Below, piece by piece: positions 55,870-64,000 of a stretch of 64,000 nucleotides of DNA. This DNA comes from Isoptericola sp. (GTDB lineage: Bacteria > Actinomycetota > Actinomycetes > Actinomycetales > Cellulomonadaceae): NCBI GenBank assembly GCA_031180595.1, contig JAPSLQ010000001.1:1-64000 (forward strand). Reading direction: 5' to 3'. Every line of letters starts with the position of its first letter. Within the stretch, counting starts at the first letter, position 1. The notes below the pieces were generated by a model, which was not told the DNA's origin, did not search any database, and was given only the letters and a program-made list of their open reading frames with translations. The position numbers and the translations under genes are program-made.

Positions 55870-57273
55870 TCAGAAGTTGATCATGTGCCCCACGATGCCG
55901 TGGATGGACTCCTGGATCGCCTCGGACAGCGTCGGGTGCGTGTGCACGTTGCGCGCCACCTCGTCGGCGGTGAGGTCCCACTTCTGCGCGAGCGTGAGCT
56001 CGGGCAGCATCTCGGAGACGTCGGGGCCGATCATGTGGGCGCCGAGCAGCTCGTTGTACTTGGCGTCGGCGACGATCTTGACGAAGCCGGTCGGGTCGCC
56101 GAGGCCGTGCGCCTTGCCGTTGGCCATGAACGGGAACGAGGCGACCTTGACGTCGTAGCCCTCGTCCTTGGCCTGCTGCTCCGTGAGCCCGAACGACGCG
56201 ACCTGCGGCGAGCAGAACGTCGCGCGCGGCATCATGCGGTAGTCGCCGAGCGTCATGGTCTCGGCGCCGGCGATGGTCTCGGCCGCCACGACACCCTGGG
56301 CCTCGGCCACGTGCGCGAGCATGAGCTTCGCGGTGACGTCACCGATCGAGTAGATGTGCGGGACGTTGGTCCGCATGTGGTCGTCGATCGCGATCGCGCC
56401 GCGCTCGGTGAGCTGCACGCCCGTGTTCTCCAGGCCGAAGCCCTCGACGTTGGGCGCGAAGCCGACCGCCATGAGCACCTTGTCGACCTCGAGCGAGCCG
56501 GGCTTGTCGTCCTTGACACCCTTGTACGAGACCTTGACGGACGAGCCGTTGTCCTCGACGGTCTGCACGGCCGTGGACGTCAGGATCTTGACGCCCATCT
56601 TCTTGTACTGCTTGGCGATCTCCTTGGAGACGTCCGCGTCCTCGTTCGGCAGCGCACGGTCGAGGAACTCGATGATGGTGACGTCCACGCCGTAGTTCTT
56701 CATGACGTAGCCGAACTCCATGCCGATGGCGCCGGCGCCGACGATGGCCACCGACTTCGGCAGCTCGCGCGTCATGATCTGCTTCTCGTAGGTCACGACG
56801 TTGTCGCTGAGCTCGACGCCCGGCAGCAGGCGCACCTTGGAGCCCGTGGCGATGATCGCGTTGTCGAACGTGACCGTCTCGGTGCCGCCCGAGTTCAGGG
56901 TGACCTCGATGGTGTTGGCGTCACGGAAGGAGCCGCGCCCGTCGTACTCCGTGATCTTGTTCTTCTTCATGAGGAAGTGGACGCCCTTGGTGCGGCCGTC
57001 CGCCACCTCGCGCGAGCGGTCCCACGCCTTGCCGAAGTCGAACGTCACGTCCCCGGACATGCCGAAGAAGTCGGCCTGGTGGGTGAAGATGTGCGCCAGC
57101 TCGGCGTTGCGCAGGAGGGCCTTCGAGGGGATGCAGCCCACGTTGAGGCACACACCACCCCAGTACTTCTCCTCGATGATGGCGACGGACTTGCCGAGCT
57201 GGGCCGCGCGGATCGCGGCGACGTAGCCGCCGGGTCCAGCTCCGAGGAGGACGACGTCGTAGTGGGAAGCCAT
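55870..57273 (-). CDS. lpdA: Dihydrolipoyl dehydrogenase
   Basis: [39 protein letters not shown]-terminal HTHPTLSE. Confidence 0.97.
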   Translation of the reverse strand: MASHYDVVLLGAGPGGYVAAIRAAQLGKSVAIIEEKYWGGVCLNVGCIPSKALLRNAELAHIFTHQADFFGMSGDVTFDFGKAWDRSREVADGRTKGVHFLMKKNKITEYDGRGSFRDANTIEVTLNSGGTETVTFDNAIIATGSKVRLLPGVELSDNVVTYEKQIMTRELPKSVAIVGAGAIGMEFGYVMKNYGVDVTIIEFLDRALPNEDADVSKEIAKQYKKMGVKILTSTAVQTVEDNGSSVKVSYKGVKDDKPGSLEVDKVLMAVGFAPNVEGFGLENTGVQLTERGAIAIDDHMRTNVPHIYSIGDVTAKLMLAHVAEAQGVVAAETIAGAETMTLGDYRMMPRATFCSPQVASFGLTEQQAKDEGYDVKVASFPFMANGKAHGLGDPTGFVKIVADAKYNELLGAHMIGPDVSEMLPELTLAQKWDLTADEVARNVHTHPTLSEAIQESIHGIVGHMINF

Positions 57274-57382
57274 GGCCCCCAGCCTATTCGGGCTGTCGAG
57301 TCGCCGTGCTGTGAGTTCGGTCGCAGGTCGTGTCGGTGGCGGTGCGTAGCGTCAGGTCCGCTCATCGACGACGGGAGGCGAT

Positions 57383-58243
57383 ATGAAGTTCGGCTTCATC
57401 GGCAGCTTCGGCACGGCGGCCCAGAACCTGTCCCTCGCACGCGAGTGCGAAGAGCACGGCTGGGACGGGTTCTTCACGTGGGACGCCATCAGCATGGCCG
57501 GCTTCGGCGGCGGCAGCCTGGCGGTCCACGACCCGTTCTCGCTGCTCGCGGCCGTCGCCGCGACGACGGAGCGCATCACCCTCGGTGCGCTGGTCTTCGC
57601 GGCACCCCGGCACCGGCCGTGGGAGCTCGCGCAGCGGGCGCTCACGGTCGACCACCTCTCCGGCGGACGGCTCGTGCTGCCCGTCGGCGTCGGCGTGACC
57701 GACGACCGCGCGTTCACGTCCGTCCCCGGGCAACCCACCGGGCTCAAGGAGCGCGCGGCGCAGCTCGACGAGAACCTCGCCTGGCTCGAGCGGTCGTGGT
57801 CCGGTGAGGAGTTCGAGTTCGACGGCGAGCACGTGCGGACAGGGCCGTTCCGGTTCCCGGAGCCGCCCGTGAACGGCCGCATCCCCGTGTGGCCCGTCGG
57901 GGTCTGGGACGCCCGGCGGCCCCCGGTGAAGAACCTGGCGCGCGCACTGCGCTGGGACGGCATCGTGGCGCAGCTGCGTGGCACCGCCGACGACCCGGGG
58001 TCCGACGACGTGGCGGCGCTCGTGTCCTGGATCGAGGAGCGGCGGGCCGCGGCCGGCAAGACCGGACCGTTCGACGTCGTCATCCAGGGCAAGCTCTCGG
58101 CCGACCCCGCGGAGGCCGCGGACCAGGCGAAGGCGATGGACGCCGCCGGCGCGACGTGGTGGATCGAGTCGTGGTGGGACCCGGCGAGGGACACGCCGGA
58201 GTCGCTGCTGGCGAAGGTCCGCCAGGGTCCGCCGTCCCTCTGA
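57383..58243 (+). CDS. LLM class flavin-dependent oxidoreductase
   Basis: LARECEEHGWDGFFTWDAI; RITLGALVFAAPRHRPWELAQRALTVDHLSGGRLVLPVGVG. Confidence 0.93.
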   Translation: MKFGFIGSFGTAAQNLSLARECEEHGWDGFFTWDAISMAGFGGGSLAVHDPFSLLAAVAATTERITLGALVFAAPRHRPWELAQRALTVDHLSGGRLVLPVGVGVTDDRAFTSVPGQPTGLKERAAQLDENLAWLERSWSGEEFEFDGEHVRTGPFRFPEPPVNGRIPVWPVGVWDARRPPVKNLARALRWDGIVAQLRGTADDPGSDDVAALVSWIEERRAAAGKTGPFDVVIQGKLSADPAEAADQAKAMDAAGATWWIESWWDPARDTPESLLAKVRQGPPSL

Positions 58244-58247
58244 CGGA

Positions 58248-58304
58248 CGACGAGCGTGCCGGTGCCTTCCCCGCGGGATGGAGGAAGGACCAGCACGCTC
58301 GTCG
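58248..58304. terminator. Bidirectional terminator between convergent genes
   Basis: CGACGAGCGTGCCGG/CCAGCACGCTCGTCG (15-bp arms, one mismatch) with inner CCTTCC/GGAAGG pairing. Confidence 0.8.
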
Positions 58305-58315
58305 CGCGGCCTACG

Positions 58316-58954
58316 TCAGGAGACGGGGCGGGCGGGCTCCACGGGGACGCTCGGCAGGTGCTTGGCCGGCAGCGTCTTCGGGCGCCACGCCTCGCGGGTG
58401 GCCTCGAACGCGGTGATGTCGGCCTCGTTCTGGAGCGTGAGGCCGATGTCGTCGAGGCCCTCCATGAGCCGCCAGCGCGTGTAGTCGTCGATCTGGAACG
58501 GCACGGTGACGTCGTCGGCGTGCACGGTGCGGTGCTCGAGGTCGACGGTCACCTCGGTGCCGGGCTTCGTCTCGAGGATCTTCCAGAGCAGCTCGACGTC
58601 CTCCTGGGCGACGACGCCGGCCACGAGGCCCTGCTTGCCCGAGTTGCCGCGGAAGATGTCCGCGAACCGCGACGCGAGCACGACGCGGAAGCCGTAGTCC
58701 TTGAGCGCCCAGACCGCGTGCTCGCGCGACGAGCCGGTGCCGAAGTCCGGACCCGCGACGAGCACGGAGCCGTTCTTGTACGCCTCCTGGTTGAGCACGA
58801 ACGTCGGGTCACCGCGCCAGGCGGCGAACAGCGCGTCCTCGAACCCCGTGCGCGTCACCCGCTTGAGGTACACGGCGGGGATGATCTGGTCGGTGTCGAC
58901 GTTGCTGCGGCGCAGCGGCACCCCGACGCCCGTGTGGGTGGTGATCTTCTCCAT
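58316..58954 (-). CDS. leuD: 3-isopropylmalate dehydratase small subunit
   Basis: [43 protein letters not shown]. Confidence 0.97.
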   Translation of the reverse strand: MEKITTHTGVGVPLRRSNVDTDQIIPAVYLKRVTRTGFEDALFAAWRGDPTFVLNQEAYKNGSVLVAGPDFGTGSSREHAVWALKDYGFRVVLASRFADIFRGNSGKQGLVAGVVAQEDVELLWKILETKPGTEVTVDLEHRTVHADDVTVPFQIDDYTRWRLMEGLDDIGLTLQNEADITAFEATREAWRPKTLPAKHLPSVPVEPARPVS

Positions 58955-58978
58955 GGCGGGTAGCTCCTCGCAGGTGGC

Positions 58979-60454
58979 TCAGACGAAGGACGGGGTCTCG
59001 AGCGGCGCCAGCGGCGAGCCGTCGAACGTGGTGAGGTCGACCTCGCCGGGCAGGTCGAGGTCGGCGACCGACGACAGCGTGCCGCGCACGGCGGTGGCCG
59101 CGGCGACCAGCGGCGAGACCAGGTGGGTGCGGCCGCCCTTGCCCTGACGGCCCTCGAAGTTGCGGTTCGACGTCGAGGCCGACCGCTCCCCCGGCGCCAG
59201 CTGGTCCGGGTTCATGCCCAGGCACATCGAGCAGCCCGCGTTGCGCCACTCGGCGCCGAACTCCTTGAAGATCACGTCGAGCCCCTCGGCCTCGGCCTGG
59301 ATCCGCACGCGGGCCGACGCCGGCACGACCAGGACGCGCACGTCGTCGGCCTTCTTGCGGCCCTTGACGACCTTGGCGACCGACCGCAGGTCCTCGATGC
59401 GGCCGTTGGTGCACGAGCCGATGAAGACCGTGTCCACCTTGATCTCGCGCAGCGGCGTGCCGCCCTCGAGACCCATGTACTCGAGCGCACGCTCGGCCGC
59501 GACGCGCTCGTTCTCGTCCGCGATCTCCGCGGGCACCGGGACGTTGGCCGACAGGGGCAGGCCCTGGCCGGGGTTCGTGCCCCAGGTGACGAACGGCTCG
59601 AGGTCGGACGCCTCGAGCACGACCTCGGCGTCGAACACCGCGTCGTCGTCGCTGCGCAGCGTCTTCCAGTACTCGACGGCGGCGTCCCAGTCCTCGCCCT
59701 CGGGGGCGTGCGGGCGGCCCTTGAGGTACTCGAACGTGGTCTCGTCGGGGGCGATCATGCCGGCGCGAGCGCCTGCCTCGATCGACATGTTGCAGACGGT
59801 CATCCGCGCCTCCATCGAGAGGTTGCGGATGGCCTCCCCGCGGTACTCGAGCACGTAGCCCTGACCGCCGCCGGTGCCGATCTTGGCGATGATCGCCAGG
59901 ATGATGTCCTTGCTCGTCGTACCGGGCGGCAGCTGGCCGTTGACGGTGATGGCCATCGTCTTGAACGGCGCGAGCGGCAGCGTCTGGGTCGCGAGCACGT
60001 GCTCGACCTCGGAGGTCCCGATGCCGAACGCGAGCGCGCCGAACGCGCCGTGCGTGGAGGTGTGCGAGTCGCCGCACACGACCGTCAGGCCGGGCATCGT
60101 GAGGCCGAGCTGCGGTCCCACCTGGTGGACGATCCCCTGGTCCGCGTCGCCCAGGGAGTGGATCCGGACGCCGAACTCGCGCGCGTTGTTGCGCAGCGTG
60201 TCGATCTGGGTGCGGCTCGTCAGGTCGGCGATCGGCAGGTCGATGTCGAGCGTGGGGGTGTTGTGGTCCTCGGTCGCGATCGTGAGGTCCGGACGGCGGA
60301 CCTGACGGCCCGCGAGACGGAGCCCCTCGAACGCCTGAGGGCTGGTCACCTCGTGCACGAGGTGGAGGTCGATGTAGAGCAGGTCGGGCGAACCATCGGT
60401 TCCCCGGCGCACCAGGTGCGCCTCCCAGACCTTCTCCGCCAGCGTGCCGGCCAT
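58979..60454 (-). CDS. leuC: 3-isopropylmalate dehydratase large subunit
   Basis: [60 protein letters not shown]. Confidence 0.97.
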   Translation of the reverse strand: MAGTLAEKVWEAHLVRRGTDGSPDLLYIDLHLVHEVTSPQAFEGLRLAGRQVRRPDLTIATEDHNTPTLDIDLPIADLTSRTQIDTLRNNAREFGVRIHSLGDADQGIVHQVGPQLGLTMPGLTVVCGDSHTSTHGAFGALAFGIGTSEVEHVLATQTLPLAPFKTMAITVNGQLPPGTTSKDIILAIIAKIGTGGGQGYVLEYRGEAIRNLSMEARMTVCNMSIEAGARAGMIAPDETTFEYLKGRPHAPEGEDWDAAVEYWKTLRSDDDAVFDAEVVLEASDLEPFVTWGTNPGQGLPLSANVPVPAEIADENERVAAERALEYMGLEGGTPLREIKVDTVFIGSCTNGRIEDLRSVAKVVKGRKKADDVRVLVVPASARVRIQAEAEGLDVIFKEFGAEWRNAGCSMCLGMNPDQLAPGERSASTSNRNFEGRQGKGGRTHLVSPLVAAATAVRGTLSSVADLDLPGEVDLTTFDGSPLAPLETPSFV

Positions 60455-60528
60455 CTCGAGCTCCTCGTCCGCCGCCCCCGTCGGGCGGCTGTCGCGACTG
60501 CGTTACCGTGCGATCCGACGTCCGAGGT

Positions 60529-60545
60529 GGTTCGCTCAGCGAACC
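60529..60545. promoter_or_regulatory. Palindrome in leuC/iclR divergent promoter
   Basis: GGTTCGCT-C-AGCGAACC, perfect 8-bp arms. Confidence 0.75.
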
Positions 60546-60574
60546 GAACTTGCAATCTCAGTCCGCGAGACGTC

Positions 60575-60597
60575 AGTATCGACCTATGGACGATACT
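60575..60597. promoter_or_regulatory. Palindrome spanning the iclR start codon
   Basis: AGTATCG-ACCTATGGA-CGATACT, perfect 7-bp arms. Confidence 0.7.
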
Positions 60598-61305
60598 AGC
60601 GGAGTCGGCGTACTGGACAAGGCCGCGTCCGTATTGGGCGCACTGGAGGCCGGTCCCGCCACCCTCGCGCAGCTGGTCTCCTCGACCGGCCTGGCGCGCC
60701 CGACGGCCCACCGCCTGGCCGTAGCCCTCGAGCACCACCGGCTCGTGGCCCGCGACATGCAGGGGCGGTTCGTGCTCGGCCCGCGCCTCAACGAGCTCGC
60801 CACCGCCGCCGGCGAGGACCGCCTGCTGGCGGCCGCGAACCCCGTGCTGACGGCCCTGCGGGACCACACCGGCGAGAGCGCCCAGCTCTACCGGCGCCAG
60901 GGCGACCACCGCGTGTGCGTGGCCGCGGCCGAGCGTCCGGTCGGCCTGCGCGACTCGATCCCCGTGGGCGCCACGCTGACCATGGGCGCAGGGTCGGCCG
61001 CCCAGATCCTCCTGGCGTGGGAGGAGCCCGACCGCCTGCACCGCGGCCTGCGCGACGCGGTCTTCACCGCGACCATCCTGTCCGGTGTCCGACGCCGCGG
61101 CTGGGCGCAGTCCGTCAGCGAGCGCGAGCTCGGCGTCGCCTCCGTGTCGGCACCGGTGCGCGGCCCGTCAGGCCGGGTCGTCGCCGCCGTCTCGGTCTCC
61201 GGCCCGGTCGAGCGCCTCTCCCGCCAGCCGGGGCGCCTGCACTCCGCCGCCGTCGTCGCCGCCGCGAACCGCCTCACCGAGGTCCTGCGCCGCGCCGGCG
61301 AGTGA
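60586..61305 (+). CDS. IclR family regulator (LtbR/NdgR-like, by synteny with leuCD)
   Basis: VLDKAASVLGALEAGPATLAQLVSSTGLARPTAHRLAVALEHHRLV; IclR effector domain; divergent from leuCD. Confidence 0.93.
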   Translation: MDDTSGVGVLDKAASVLGALEAGPATLAQLVSSTGLARPTAHRLAVALEHHRLVARDMQGRFVLGPRLNELATAAGEDRLLAAANPVLTALRDHTGESAQLYRRQGDHRVCVAAAERPVGLRDSIPVGATLTMGAGSAAQILLAWEEPDRLHRGLRDAVFTATILSGVRRRGWAQSVSERELGVASVSAPVRGPSGRVVAAVSVSGPVERLSRQPGRLHSAAVVAAANRLTEVLRRAGE

Positions 61306-61314
61306 TCCTGGCGT

Positions 61315-61339
61315 CTCGGCGCGCCGGCGGCGCGCCGAG
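61315..61339. terminator. iclR terminator
   Basis: CTCGGCGCGCC-GGC-GGCGCGCCGAG, 11-bp perfect stem. Confidence 0.85.
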
Positions 61340-61428
61340 GCAGGTGCTCGTGCCGGATTGTCCGGATCAGTAGGCTGCCCACCAGCGCTGCCGCCCGGCC
61401 GCGCGATCCCGAGAGGCGTGAGGACCTG

Positions 61429-61596
61429 ATGCCGGCCAAGGCCAAGACCATCCTGATCTGGCTCGTCGTGATCTTCGTGGTCTACGCGATCTACACCAGT
61501 CCCGACCGCGCGTCCGAGGTCGTCAAGGCGCTCTGGGACGTGATCGTCAACGCCGTCGCGAGCTTCGGCGCGTTCCTCGGCGGCCTGGTGGCCTGA
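61429..61596 (+). CDS. Small (55 aa) membrane protein
   Basis: MPAKAKTILIWLVVIFVVYAIYTSPDRASEVVKALWDVIVNAVASFGAFLGGLVA; below ORF-track length cutoff; start follows GAGAGGCGTGAGGACCTG. Confidence 0.75.
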   Translation: MPAKAKTILIWLVVIFVVYAIYTSPDRASEVVKALWDVIVNAVASFGAFLGGLVA

Positions 61597-61621
61597 CGGC
61601 GGCCCGTCCGAGGAGGTCGCC

Positions 61622-62383
61622 GTGACAGACCCGCGGAACACCGTCGCAGCGCACGCGCACCTGCGTCGCTACGTGCTGGCGAACGAGACCGTCGTGGTCG
61701 CCACCCGCCGGCACTGGGCGCGGCTGCTCGAGCCCGCCGCGACGACGCTGATCGCGTTCCTGCTCGTGGGCACCGTCGCGTACTCGTCCGGCCTGCGCTG
61801 GCTGTGGGTCGCGTGGCTCCTGGTGCTGGGCCGCCTCGTGTGGCGGTGGCTGCACTGGTACAACGAGTGGTTCGTGGCCACCGACAAGCGACTGATCCTC
61901 GCGTTCGGCATCGTCATCCACAAGGTCGCGATGATGCCGCTCATGAAAGTCACGGACATGGGCTACTCGCGCACGCCCATGGGCCAGGTCTTCGGCTACG
62001 GGCGGTTCGTCATGGAGTCCGCGGGGCAGGACCAGGCTCTCCGCCAGGTCGACTGGGTGCCCCAGCCCGACGACACGTACCGCAAGCTCTGCGCGACGAT
62101 CTTCCTGCCCGGGCAGATCCCCGGCCGCGCGCCGGTCCAGCAGCCCAGCGGCCGTCGCCCGCCGGCGCTCGTGCCCGGTTCCGGCGAGCCGCGTCCGACC
62201 ACCCAGCCGATCCCCGTGCCGGGCCGTCCGGACCACGACGCCACGGCCGGCCAGCCGACCGGCCACGCCACGACCACCGGCCGCGTGGCGCCGCCGCCGT
62301 GGACGCCCACGGGCCGCACGGAGTACCCGGCCCCACCGCCCAGCGACGGCGCCGGCCCCACGGTCCCCAGGCCGTTCCTCTGA
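61622..62383 (+). CDS. PH domain-containing membrane protein
   Basis: Two TMs then NEWFVATDKRLILAFGIVIHKVAMMPLMKVTDMGYSRTPMGQVFGYG; Pro-rich tail. Confidence 0.85.
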   Translation: MTDPRNTVAAHAHLRRYVLANETVVVATRRHWARLLEPAATTLIAFLLVGTVAYSSGLRWLWVAWLLVLGRLVWRWLHWYNEWFVATDKRLILAFGIVIHKVAMMPLMKVTDMGYSRTPMGQVFGYGRFVMESAGQDQALRQVDWVPQPDDTYRKLCATIFLPGQIPGRAPVQQPSGRRPPALVPGSGEPRPTTQPIPVPGRPDHDATAGQPTGHATTTGRVAPPPWTPTGRTEYPAPPPSDGAGPTVPRPFL

Positions 62384-62425
62384 GCCGGGAGCACGCGCCG
62401 GGAACGACGAAGCCTAGGAACGACG

Positions 62426-62453
62426 AAGGCCCGGTCCTGACGGACCGGGCCTT
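62426..62453. terminator. Bidirectional terminator
   Basis: AAGGCCCGGTCC-TGAC-GGACCGGGCCTT, 12-bp perfect stem and tetraloop. Confidence 0.9.
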
Positions 62454-62459
62454 GCTTGG

Positions 62460-62532
62460 TACCCCCAGCGGGATTTGAACCCGCGTTACCGCCGTGAGAG
62501 GGCGGCGTCCTAGGCCACTAGACGATAGGGGC
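62460..62532 (-). tRNA. tRNA-Glu (CTC), 3' CCA encoded
   Basis: Cloverleaf on minus strand; anticodon loop CTCTCAC; acceptor GCCCCTA/TGGGGGT; CCA just after discriminator A. Confidence 0.93.
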
Positions 62533-62588
62533 AAGCCGTGAGCTCCGAGGAACCCGAGCGAGGCGTCCACCACGGTGGACCTCCTGCG

Positions 62589-62661
62589 TACCCCCAGCGG
62601 GATTTGAACCCGCGTTACCGCCGTGAGAGGGCGGCGTCCTAGGCCGCTAGACGATGGGGGC
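62589..62661 (-). tRNA. tRNA-Glu (CTC)
   Basis: Near-identical second copy, same CTC anticodon; acceptor GCCCCCA/TGGGGGT; no encoded CCA. Confidence 0.93.
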
Positions 62662-62759
62662 CTATGACTCGTCGATCCTCGCGGACCGCCGTGCCGGTGA
62701 GAACTTTAACGCATCCACCGGCGTCCTCGGACGCCGGATCGATGCACCAGAGCTCTCCG

Positions 62760-62831
62760 CTGGGGTACCAGGACTCGAACCTAGACTAAGTGAACCAGAA
62801 TCACTCGTGCTGCCAATTACACCATACCCCA
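62760..62831 (-). tRNA. tRNA-Gln (CTG)
   Basis: TGGGGTATGGTGTAATTGGCAGCACGAGTGATTCTGGTTCACTTAGTCTAGGTTCGAGTCCTGGTACCCCAG; anticodon loop TTCTGGT. Confidence 0.93.
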
Positions 62832-62950
62832 TGGTGCCGGACCTTCTGGGGCAAATCCGACTTTCGTCGGCGCGCCCTGAAGGACCCAACGACCGAGAAC
62901 ATTACCGGACGAAGGCCCCTGGCTCCAAAACGGATGCCGGGTGCCGTGCG

Positions 62951-63736
62951 TCACTCCCGGGCGCCGCTCCCGGGTGCCGGCGCGCGGAGCCCGAGCGCCT
63001 CCGCGAGCTCGTCGAGGCCCGCGACGACCCGCACCCCGTCGGCGCGCATCGCCCCGACGTCGACCCCTCGCTCGTGGATCCGGCGGGTGCCCGGCCGGTC
63101 GAGCCAGACGCCCAGGAGACCGGCCTCGGACGCGGCCCTCGCGTCGACCTCGGGCTCGTCCCCGACGTACGCCGTCCGCGCCGGGTCGGTGCCGAGGAGG
63201 CGCGCGCCCTCGACGAACACCTCGGGTGCCGGCTTGCCGAACCCGAGCGTGTCGACGCCGACGAGCACAGGCAGCCCGTCCAGGCCGGCCGAGCGGAGCT
63301 TGCGCTCCTGCAGCGCGACGGCGGCGTTGGTCACCACCCCGGCGGCGACGCCCGCCGCGCGCAGAAGCTCGAGCGCGGCGCGGGCGTCGTCGAACGCGTG
63401 CCACGACCGCTCGAACGTGCCCCAGAACAGCCCGTCCCACGCCTCGAACGACTCCTCGGTGACGGGCTCGCCGCCGAAGGTGCGGTGCAGCAGGTCGGCG
63501 CGCAGCCGCCGCTGCGTGGCGTGGTCGGTCTCCCCGCGCGTGTACCGGCGGTAGTACCCGCCCGGGTCGGACCGCCAGTGGTCGAGGATCTCGCCGTAGC
63601 GGTCGGCGGGGACGTGCGGCAGGTACTCGACCGCGACGGCGGTCAGGGCCGTGGCGAACGCGCCGCGCGTGTCGACGAGCGTGTCGTCGACGTCGAACAG
63701 GACGCCGTCGACCCGGCCGGACGCCAGACCTGTCAC
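62951..63736 (-). CDS. HAD family hydrolase
   Basis: [69 protein letters not shown]. Confidence 0.93.
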   Translation of the reverse strand: MTGLASGRVDGVLFDVDDTLVDTRGAFATALTAVAVEYLPHVPADRYGEILDHWRSDPGGYYRRYTRGETDHATQRRLRADLLHRTFGGEPVTEESFEAWDGLFWGTFERSWHAFDDARAALELLRAAGVAAGVVTNAAVALQERKLRSAGLDGLPVLVGVDTLGFGKPAPEVFVEGARLLGTDPARTAYVGDEPEVDARAASEAGLLGVWLDRPGTRRIHERGVDVGAMRADGVRVVAGLDELAEALGLRAPAPGSGARE

Positions 63737-63999
63737 TGCGCCGGGGCGTCGGCGGCGCCGTCGGCCTGCGCGAGCCGGGCGATCGCCGCGTCGACGCGCG
63801 CCAGCGTCCGCTCACGGCCGAGCACCTCGAGCGACTCGAACAGGGGCAGACCGACGGTGCGGCCGGTCACGGCCACGCGCACGGGCGCCTGCGCCTTGCC
63901 GAGCTTGAGGCCGTGCTTCTCCCCCACCTCGGTGACGGCGTCCTTGAGCGGCTCGGCCTCCCACGGCTCGAGGTCTGCGAGCGCCGCGCGCGCGTCGTC
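63733..63999 (-). CDS. gltX: Glutamate--tRNA ligase, C-terminal part (runs off window)
   Basis: [52 protein letters not shown]: GluRS anticodon-binding C-terminus. Confidence 0.9.
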   Translation of the reverse strand, partial: DDARAALADLEPWEAEPLKDAVTEVGEKHGLKLGKAQAPVRVAVTGRTVGLPLFESLEVLGRERTLARVDAAIARLAQADGAADAPAQ

Positions 64000-64000
64000 G

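Overview
High-GC actinobacterial chromosome window, probably Cellulomonadaceae-like judging from protein style and gene order (inference, not tested). It is densely packed and mostly core genome. Main loci: dodecin, PIMT, a fatty-acid desaturase, tdk and RNase E/G; cydABDC with two Rex-like operators; the mutM-rnc-rpmF-DUF177-coaD-rsmD-recG-DAK2-rpmB cluster; thiL, ddl and an acyl-CoA dehydrogenase; a sugar-ABC/GH35/ROK operon; a trans-sulfuration enzyme, gpsA-plsC-murA and an MHS-type transporter; an ABC exporter and SDR; a MocR regulator with a membrane protein; a Cys-cluster/pentapeptide protein and a MarP-like protease; lpdA, leuCD and an IclR regulator; and tRNA-Glu x2, tRNA-Gln, a HAD hydrolase and partial gltX. 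I found no CRISPR array, intact mobile element, prophage or obvious defence island. The most interesting non-genic structures are: inverted arrays of a CGAGGTAGCG unit bracketing a glyoxalase/VOC gene; an 89-bp tandem repeat that includes the murA stop codon; a MocR/membrane-protein module with paired GTCCAG/CTGGAC operators; and perfect or near-perfect palindromes at the start codons of three regulators. All coordinates and repeats were read by eye, and no database searches were run.
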